Assembly (NCBI GenBank): GCA_017430535.1
Contig: JAFRMR010000008.1
Coordinates: forward strand, 40,462 to 104,461
DNA: 64,000 nucleotides
Reading direction: 5' to 3'
DNA from: Clostridia bacterium
Lineage (GTDB): Bacteria; Bacillota; Clostridia; Oscillospirales; Acutalibacteraceae
Positions 59,602 through 64,000 of this stretch are shown here, in pieces. Made by a program: the position numbers and the translations under genes. The notes beneath the pieces are model-generated. The model did no database searches. It saw nothing but the letters and a program-made list of their open reading frames with translations, and was not told where the DNA came from. The number at the start of each line of letters is the position of its first letter. The first letter of the stretch is position 1.

Positions 59602-60386
59602 TGTTCATCCTCCCGCTCCGAATCCATTGAAAAGGATTCTATAAGTTCATTGACGGATGAAAGCAGGTATTCATACTCTTCATCATCATCAAATGTGAAG
59701 TCCATATCAATCTGTTCCGGGTCTTTGCCGGAGTCAATATCAAGGCTGACTTCTTCCGGGCCGGAGCTTACAGGCTCCTTTTTTGCTCTGCGTGGTTTGC
59801 GGGTATATATTTTATTGAGTACCGCCGCGGCAAAGCCCAGTATCACAAGGCAGCCGTAGGGCATCAGCATACCGCTGAGCTTAAAGGACACACCCAGAGG
59901 GTAACCCAGAAAAGTTCCTTTGCCTCCGATTTCCCTCAGAGCTCCGCAAAGTATCATAACTATTCCGGTTCCGAGGCCCGCGGCAATTGCGTCAAACACA
60001 GCAGGACGCAGGCCGTTTTTCACGGCAAACTGTTCGCAGTGAACCGCCGTAACCGAATTAACCGCAATAAGGGGCAGGAATATCCTCATGCCCAGGGTCA
60101 TATTCATAATGGTTTTATTCTCAATGAACCACAGTATGGGGAATATAATCAGCATACCGATTATCAGGTAAAAAACAACCCGGATGTATCTTTGCCATTT
60201 TTTCATTACGGTGCTCGCCAGTATGCTTGTTATAAGCAGGTCAGCAAAGGTAACCGCCGTCATGGCCAGAGCGCTCTGCACGCTTGTGGAGGCAAGTATT
60301 ACGGGGCAGAGACCCACGCACTGAATCAGCACCGGGTTATATTCAAATGTTCCCTTTGCTATCACATCACCGAGCTTCGGTTTCAT
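59598..60386 (-). CDS. RnfE/NqrD-like membrane subunit with acidic tail, missing one Fe-S cysteine
   Basis: 262-aa protein. Residues 1-195 are six helices of the RnfE fold; the first cysteine motif is intact (G-L-C-P, Cys27). The second-half N-C-x-x-x-x-R-A-E-A-F-A motif reads N-S-V-T-A-V-H-C-E-Q-F-A, with Ser111 in place of Cys and an extra Cys117 six residues on. Residues 196-262 are an unusual extension: a basic Arg/Lys patch, then a strongly acidic cytosolic tail. It overlaps both neighbours by ATGA. Confidence 0.82.
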   Translation of the reverse strand: MKPKLGDVIAKGTFEYNPVLIQCVGLCPVILASTSVQSALAMTAVTFADLLITSILASTVMKKWQRYIRVVFYLIIGMLIIFPILWFIENKTIMNMTLGMRIFLPLIAVNSVTAVHCEQFAVKNGLRPAVFDAIAAGLGTGIVMILCGALREIGGKGTFLGYPLGVSFKLSGMLMPYGCLVILGFAAAVLNKIYTRKPRRAKKEPVSSGPEEVSLDIDSGKDPEQIDMDFTFDDDEEYEYLLSSVNELIESFSMDSEREDEQ

Positions 60387-61339
60387 CTGTCATACGCCTC
60401 CTTCTTTGATTTTCCGGAGGTGAAGATAACCTGCAGCCTGTCTGTCACATTATCCAGCAGAGGGCTGAAGGCGTTGCCCAGTATTACGGCAAAGCACACG
60501 GGCTCCTCGTAGATGCCCCTTCGCCGCATAACCATACATATAATGCCTGTGAAAAGGCCGTAAACAATCCTGTTGAGGGTATGCCCGGGCAGGGTGGAAT
60601 AGTCCGTCAGGAAAAACACCGCGGCAAAAAGCAGGGAGCCGGATGAAAGCTCCAGCAAAAGGCTTGAAAGGGCAGTGCCCCCGGTTCTTGGCAGAACAAG
60701 CGAAAATACTATAACCGCCCCCAGAAAAGCCGCGGATGAAATAAGAGCATCTCTGCGGCGTATAAGCAGGAAGCATATACACCCAAGGAATACCGCCGCG
60801 CAGCCGGTGCCCATGGGGCCGTAAATGTTTCCGGTGAATATATCAAGGAATGAGGCGGAGGTTATTCTTACGCTTCCGCCGGCCTGGAGTATTGAGCCCA
60901 GGGAAGCGGAGCCCATAAATTCTCTGCCCCCGCTGTAGGTGAAAACAAGGTCTTTGAAGCAGACCGCGGCTGAGGCAAAGCCTGCGGCTGCAGGCACAAA
61001 GGGTGCTCTCATTCCGCCGCCGAAGGGGATTTTAATTACCAGTATTGCAAAAGCACAGGCAAGCACGCACACATAGGCGGGCACCGCTGCAGGCATCATC
61101 ATTGCAATCATAAGCCCAGTGCACAGTCCGCTCAGGTCGGCGGCATAATACTGTTTATTGAAAAGTACGCTGAAAACAAAATCAAGCAGTATGCTGGAGG
61201 CGGCGCAGATAATCAGGGTATGCACAGCCGCCGTGCCGTAATACCAGATTGAAATTACGGCAGGCACAATAAGCATTATTAAATAATCGCCGAAGACAGC
61301 GGTGGATTTAACCGCCGGGGCGCTTTGCTTCTGCTCCAA
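60383..61339 (-). CDS. RnfD-like membrane subunit without the flavinylation motif
   Basis: About 318 aa with roughly ten membrane helices. The family's D-L-S-x-L-x-T-G-L and F-G-G-G-M-R-A-P-F-x-P-A segments and the D-I-F-T-G-N-I-Y-G-x-x-G segment identify RnfD. The S-G-A-T motif whose Thr carries covalent FMN, normally before the last segment, is not found; the matching stretch reads F-M-G-S-A-S-L-G. The best start is TTG at 61339 with AGAGGTG upstream; GTG at 61348 is too close to that site. It lies 48 bases after rpe. Confidence 0.8.
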   Translation of the reverse strand: MEQKQSAPAVKSTAVFGDYLIMLIVPAVISIWYYGTAAVHTLIICAASSILLDFVFSVLFNKQYYAADLSGLCTGLMIAMMMPAAVPAYVCVLACAFAILVIKIPFGGGMRAPFVPAAAGFASAAVCFKDLVFTYSGGREFMGSASLGSILQAGGSVRITSASFLDIFTGNIYGPMGTGCAAVFLGCICFLLIRRRDALISSAAFLGAVIVFSLVLPRTGGTALSSLLLELSSGSLLFAAVFFLTDYSTLPGHTLNRIVYGLFTGIICMVMRRRGIYEEPVCFAVILGNAFSPLLDNVTDRLQVIFTSGKSKKEAYDR

Positions 61340-61387
61340 AAGGTTCACCTCTTCCGGGTTTTCAGTAAGGAAATATCCGCCTTGAGA

Positions 61388-62044
61388 TTAAATGCTTGCG
61401 TTGTTTCTTAAAGTTTCAATGGTTGCTTTCGGGTCCTCAGCCTTGAAAACCGCGCTGCCGGCCACAAAGATATTTGCTCCTGCTTTTGCGGCAACCTTGA
61501 CTGTCTCCGGGTTTATGCCGCCGTCAACCTGTATATCCGTTTTAAGGCCCAGGGCGTTTATCTTTTCCCTTATGGCGGTAACTTTTTCCATGGTTTCATA
61601 CATAAAGGACTGCCCGCCGAAACCGGGTTCCACGGTCATAACCAGCACCATATCGGTTTTTTTAAGGTAAGGGTATACTGCGTCTGCCGGGGTGCCGGGT
61701 TTGATTGAAAGGCCGGTTTTACAGCCACAGGCATGTATTTTATCAAGGGTTTCCTCAACAGGGGAATCACTCTCAATGTGGAATGTGATAATATCCGCTC
61801 CGGCTTTTTTGAAATCATCAATATATTTCAAGGGCTCGGATATCATAAGGTGCACATCAAACACAAGCTTTGTAAGGCTCCTGATTGATGCAATAACAGG
61901 CGCACCGAAGCTGATGTTGGGCACAAAATGCCCGTCCATTACATCAAGGTGCAGGTAATCTGCGCCGCTTTCTTCCATTTTAACGGCTTCGCTGCCGAGG
62001 CGGGAAAAATCCGATGCCAGCACAGACGGTGATATTTTAATCAA
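61388..62044 (-). CDS. rpe: Ribulose-phosphate 3-epimerase (Rpe)
   Basis: Interconverts ribulose- and xylulose-5-phosphate in the pentose phosphate pathway. About 218 aa with I-K-I-S-P-S-V-L-A-S-D-F, L-H-L-D-V-M-D-G-H-F-V-P-N (metal/acid site), D-V-H-L-M-I, V-E-P-G-F-G-G-Q and the phosphate loop A-G-S-A-V-F. Either TTG at 62044 (spaced from GAAAGGA) or ATG at 62053 (too close to that site) may be the start. It is the first gene of the 14-gene operon. Confidence 0.94.
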   Translation of the reverse strand: MIKISPSVLASDFSRLGSEAVKMEESGADYLHLDVMDGHFVPNISFGAPVIASIRSLTKLVFDVHLMISEPLKYIDDFKKAGADIITFHIESDSPVEETLDKIHACGCKTGLSIKPGTPADAVYPYLKKTDMVLVMTVEPGFGGQSFMYETMEKVTAIREKINALGLKTDIQVDGGINPETVKVAAKAGANIFVAGSAVFKAEDPKATIETLRNNASI

Positions 62045-62088
62045 GGAAATCATCCTTTCACTCGTTTTTGCACATAAAAATTCATTTT

Positions 62089-62117
62089 ATTATAACACAC
62101 GCGTATTATAAGGTCAA
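62089..62117 (-). promoter_or_regulatory. Promoter of the rpe-rnf-fol operon
   Basis: TTGACC (62117-62112), 17-base spacer, perfect TATAAT (62094-62089). It is the only strong promoter I see for the 11-kb operon. Confidence 0.8.
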
Positions 62118-62193
62118 CAATTCAAATGTTAACAGTTGGTAAATCCGCACGCATATTGGTAAATCTGCACACATTTTCAATTTCTTATTTTAC

Positions 62194-62221
62194 TTGACAG
62201 AAAAATAAATCATAGTATAAT
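62194..62221 (+). promoter_or_regulatory. Promoter of the Cna_B-repeat protein gene
   Basis: TTGACA (62194-62199), 16-base spacer, TATAAT (62216-62221). It gives a 5' leader of almost 300 bases. Confidence 0.8.
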
Positions 62222-62239
62222 AAAAGTATCAGGCATAAT

Positions 62240-62408
62240 ATCATATCGGGTTAAAGGTTGTGTTTCTGTGTCGTCTGCTTATTGTATTCGTATATGGAAA
62301 ACAAGGTTGAGCCTTAAAAACTCATACCTTTCCTTTGTTACGCCCGGAACACACTGATTCGGTTTACGGCATCACTGCGTTTGCAATGGTGCCGTTTTGT
62401 TTTTGCGG
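62240..62408 (+). promoter_or_regulatory. Structured leader RNA with terminator (attenuator or riboswitch candidate)
   Basis: After the promoter, ACAAGG-TT-GAG and CTC-ATA-CCTT(..)TGT form a hairpin at about 62298-62340. Possible long-range CGGG/CCCG and TGTGTT/AACACA pairings flank it. Then an intrinsic terminator stands at 62366-62405: ACGGCATCA/TGGTGCCGT stem followed by TTTTGTTTTT. No known aptamer consensus (TPP, ZTP, c-di-GMP, T-box) was recognised. Confidence 0.5.
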
Positions 62409-62418
62409 AGGGATTTTT

Positions 62419-62433
62419 ATGGTTCTTTATTGA
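62419..62433 (+). other. Four-codon micro-ORF in the leader
   Basis: ATG GTT CTT TAT TGA, preceded by GCGGAGGGAT at good spacing. It lies between the terminator and a second strong hairpin (GGCGCCGTTTT/AAAACGGTGCC at about 62438-62467). It could be a leader peptide; with four codons chance is a real alternative. Confidence 0.35.
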
Positions 62434-62524
62434 GCCGGGCGCCGTTTTAACAGCAGAAAACGGTGCCGGGAAATAATATGCTGAGTAAGCAAAATCAGTT
62501 ATTATACCGAAAGGAGCATTCATA

Positions 62525-64000
62525 ATGAACAAAGGATTGAAAAAGAAGTTAGCGTTGATTCTTGCATTTGTGATGGTTATGTCAACGGGAATAGCTAATG
62601 TTTTTACGGCTTACGCTGATGATGATATGGTTCCCGTTACCATAATCAAATACTGGGAGGATATGGGCTGGAACGGCGGCCAGGGCCCGTCCTCGCATCC
62701 CCATGGATTCAGTTTTTGCTGGCATGACGGAGGGTCAACCAGCAGCGTAACTCTGGACGGAAGCAACAATTTCCGTGCCCATACATCTTTTAGCCAGAGC
62801 TTTATCAACAGCCTGAACGCTGCAACAGATCAGTATGGTATCGTCTCAAATATGAGCTCATATGATGGTGAAAATGTGCGCGGAACTTTTTTTGATGAGT
62901 TGTATATTTCCTATTACAACCCAGGCAACACCAATGTGTACAACACGACTGTATTTATCTGGGATAACACCACAAACACTCTCAGAGTATATAACTCCAA
63001 TGCGGACCAGTTTGTTATTGTACACAAGGAATGGATAGGAAAATATGATTCCAGTTACAGTATTACCGTTACCGCGACAGATGGTGATGGAGAAGACGCT
63101 CATGCATTCACCGGAGCAATTAATTCAGGCGGTATTTATGAGGGCGGCTCCCTGACTATGACTATGAACGAGCAAAACGGGTGGACTCAGCCGTTTATGG
63201 GTTTATCAGTCGGACCAAACTGGACTATAAATGAATCTCAGTCCAACGGTTGGACAAGCATAAAAGAACCCGCGCAACTGATACAGTATGACGGCGACAA
63301 GAGTTATTATCTCTACAACATCAAAAACTACACCGATACCGATATCCCCGTTGAGAAAGAGTGGAAAAATGTACCTGACGGCGTAACACCCCCCGATGTC
63401 AATGTATCAATTACGCAGGAGGTTGAAGGTATAGACCAGCCGGTCGGCACCATAACCCTGTCTAATTATGATCCCGGCTCACATATGAGCTACGGCAGCT
63501 TTATCGGCAGGCTTAACGGTAACTATAATTTCACCGAAAACCCGGTACCCGCCGGATACAGATTCAACGGTGTAAGGCCGGAATATGATGAAAACGGAAA
63601 TCTTGTAAAGTACGTTCTTGAAAATGAGTATATAGGCAATGCAGACAGAAGAGTAGTTAAAATCTGGCAGGATCTGCCTGATGGCGTAACACCTCCCGAA
63701 ACAATAACCGTTGATCTTGTCGGTGATGACGGCAGCATTCTGGAAACCGTTACGCTGTTGTATAACCCGTCAACCGGCCAGAGTGAGGGATGGGTCAGCG
63801 GTAACGGCCAGGTAGTTGAGAATCCCGTACCCTCCGGCTACAGTCTTGTAGGTATTACATTAAAGACAGATGATGAAGGTAATGAATACTGGGAGATTGT
63901 CAACAAGTACGACGGCGGCGGTACCGGAGGTAAAGACAGAAGAGTAGTAAAAATCTGGGAAGGCCTGCCGGATGGAGTAACACCTCCCGCAACCCTTGAA
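62525..64000 (+). CDS. Secreted protein with tandem Cna_B-like repeats (3' end missing)
   Basis: The open frame continues past the window, at least 492 codons. The signal peptide is M-N-K-G-L-K-K-K-L then a hydrophobic stretch, cleavage likely after T-A-Y-A near residue 35. Residues about 40-270 form a unique domain rich in Asn, Ser and Thr. Repeats follow, each marked by W-x-x-(V/L)-P-D-G-V-T-P-P with tryptophans at residues 280, 381 and 478 (period about 100 aa) and D-R-R-V-V-K-I-W before the second and third. This fits Cna_B stalks of clostridial adhesins or pilins. The ribosome site is AAAGGAG. A sortase signal, if any, lies outside the window. Confidence 0.88.
   Translation, partial: MNKGLKKKLALILAFVMVMSTGIANVFTAYADDDMVPVTIIKYWEDMGWNGGQGPSSHPHGFSFCWHDGGSTSSVTLDGSNNFRAHTSFSQSFINSLNAATDQYGIVSNMSSYDGENVRGTFFDELYISYYNPGNTNVYNTTVFIWDNTTNTLRVYNSNADQFVIVHKEWIGKYDSSYSITVTATDGDGEDAHAFTGAINSGGIYEGGSLTMTMNEQNGWTQPFMGLSVGPNWTINESQSNGWTSIKEPAQLIQYDGDKSYYLYNIKNYTDTDIPVEKEWKNVPDGVTPPDVNVSITQEVEGIDQPVGTITLSNYDPGSHMSYGSFIGRLNGNYNFTENPVPAGYRFNGVRPEYDENGNLVKYVLENEYIGNADRRVVKIWQDLPDGVTPPETITVDLVGDDGSILETVTLLYNPSTGQSEGWVSGNGQVVENPVPSGYSLVGITLKTDDEGNEYWEIVNKYDGGGTGGKDRRVVKIWEGLPDGVTPPATLE

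Noticed and set aside
1-64000. CRISPR arrays, tRNA or rRNA genes, insertion sequences, replication origin
   Set aside because: Nothing in the window shows regular 25-40-base repeats, a cloverleaf with intact T-loop, rRNA-like conserved blocks, transposase motifs or clustered DnaA boxes by eye.

Overview
This 64-kb window reads as a chromosome segment of an anaerobic, low-to-mid GC Gram-positive bacterium of the class Clostridia, most likely an Oscillospirales/Ruminococcus-like gut organism. The evidence is glycyl-radical pyruvate formate-lyase, families common in clostridia (DUF4358, DUF6472, DUF134), TTGACA/TATAAT promoters with 16-18 bp spacers, strong AGGAGG-type ribosome sites, and short intrinsic terminators. 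I saw no IS element, phage gene, CRISPR array, rRNA or tRNA.

Layout. 1-6.9 kb: a minus-strand purine operon, purE-C-F-M-N-O-H-D, behind a ZTP riboswitch. It uses a split PurH (formyltransferase plus archaeal-type PurO cyclohydrolase) and a PurF whose glutaminase half looks dead. 7-10.4 kb: a DUF134 regulator with pflB and pflA behind a promoter that overlaps a palindromic operator. 10.6-13.3 kb: a small sugar-metabolism operon. 13.3-15.4 kb: cysK-mnmA. 15.4-21.5 kb: envelope proteins, an alternative ornithine cyclodeaminase, DUF1015, a zinc-ribbon membrane protein and an acyltransferase. 21.5-28.6 kb: an operon of a phosphoesterase, an MFS carrier, TrkA/TrkH and two-subunit aconitase X. 28.7-32.1 kb: GH30, a dehydrogenase and a pseudouridine synthase. 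32.1-35.5 kb: an amino-acid ABC importer and an unknown protein. 35.7-37.3 kb: a pentulose-phosphate-epimerase paralogue with a PfkB kinase. 37.3-40.4 kb: a TPP riboswitch driving a thiamine-precursor ABC importer. 40.4-50.6 kb: a lipase-like protein, a CAP lipoprotein, an XRE regulator, pncB, YfhO, GH16 and an unknown secreted protein.

50.8-62.1 kb is one densely packed 14-gene minus-strand operon: rpe, rnfD-, rnfE- and rnfA-like genes, a small membrane protein, a GH13 amylase, an LCP-like protein, a transglutaminase-like protein, folE-folP-folB-folK, a DUF6472 mini-protein and a membrane-anchored protein with two parvulin-like segments. The Rnf part is the most unusual feature. Only the three integral membrane subunits are present, and the residues that normally hold the intramembrane iron-sulfur centre and the RnfD flavin are partly missing.

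62.2-64 kb holds a structured leader RNA with a terminator, a four-codon micro-ORF and a second hairpin, followed by a secreted protein with tandem Cna_B-like repeats that runs off the end of the window.
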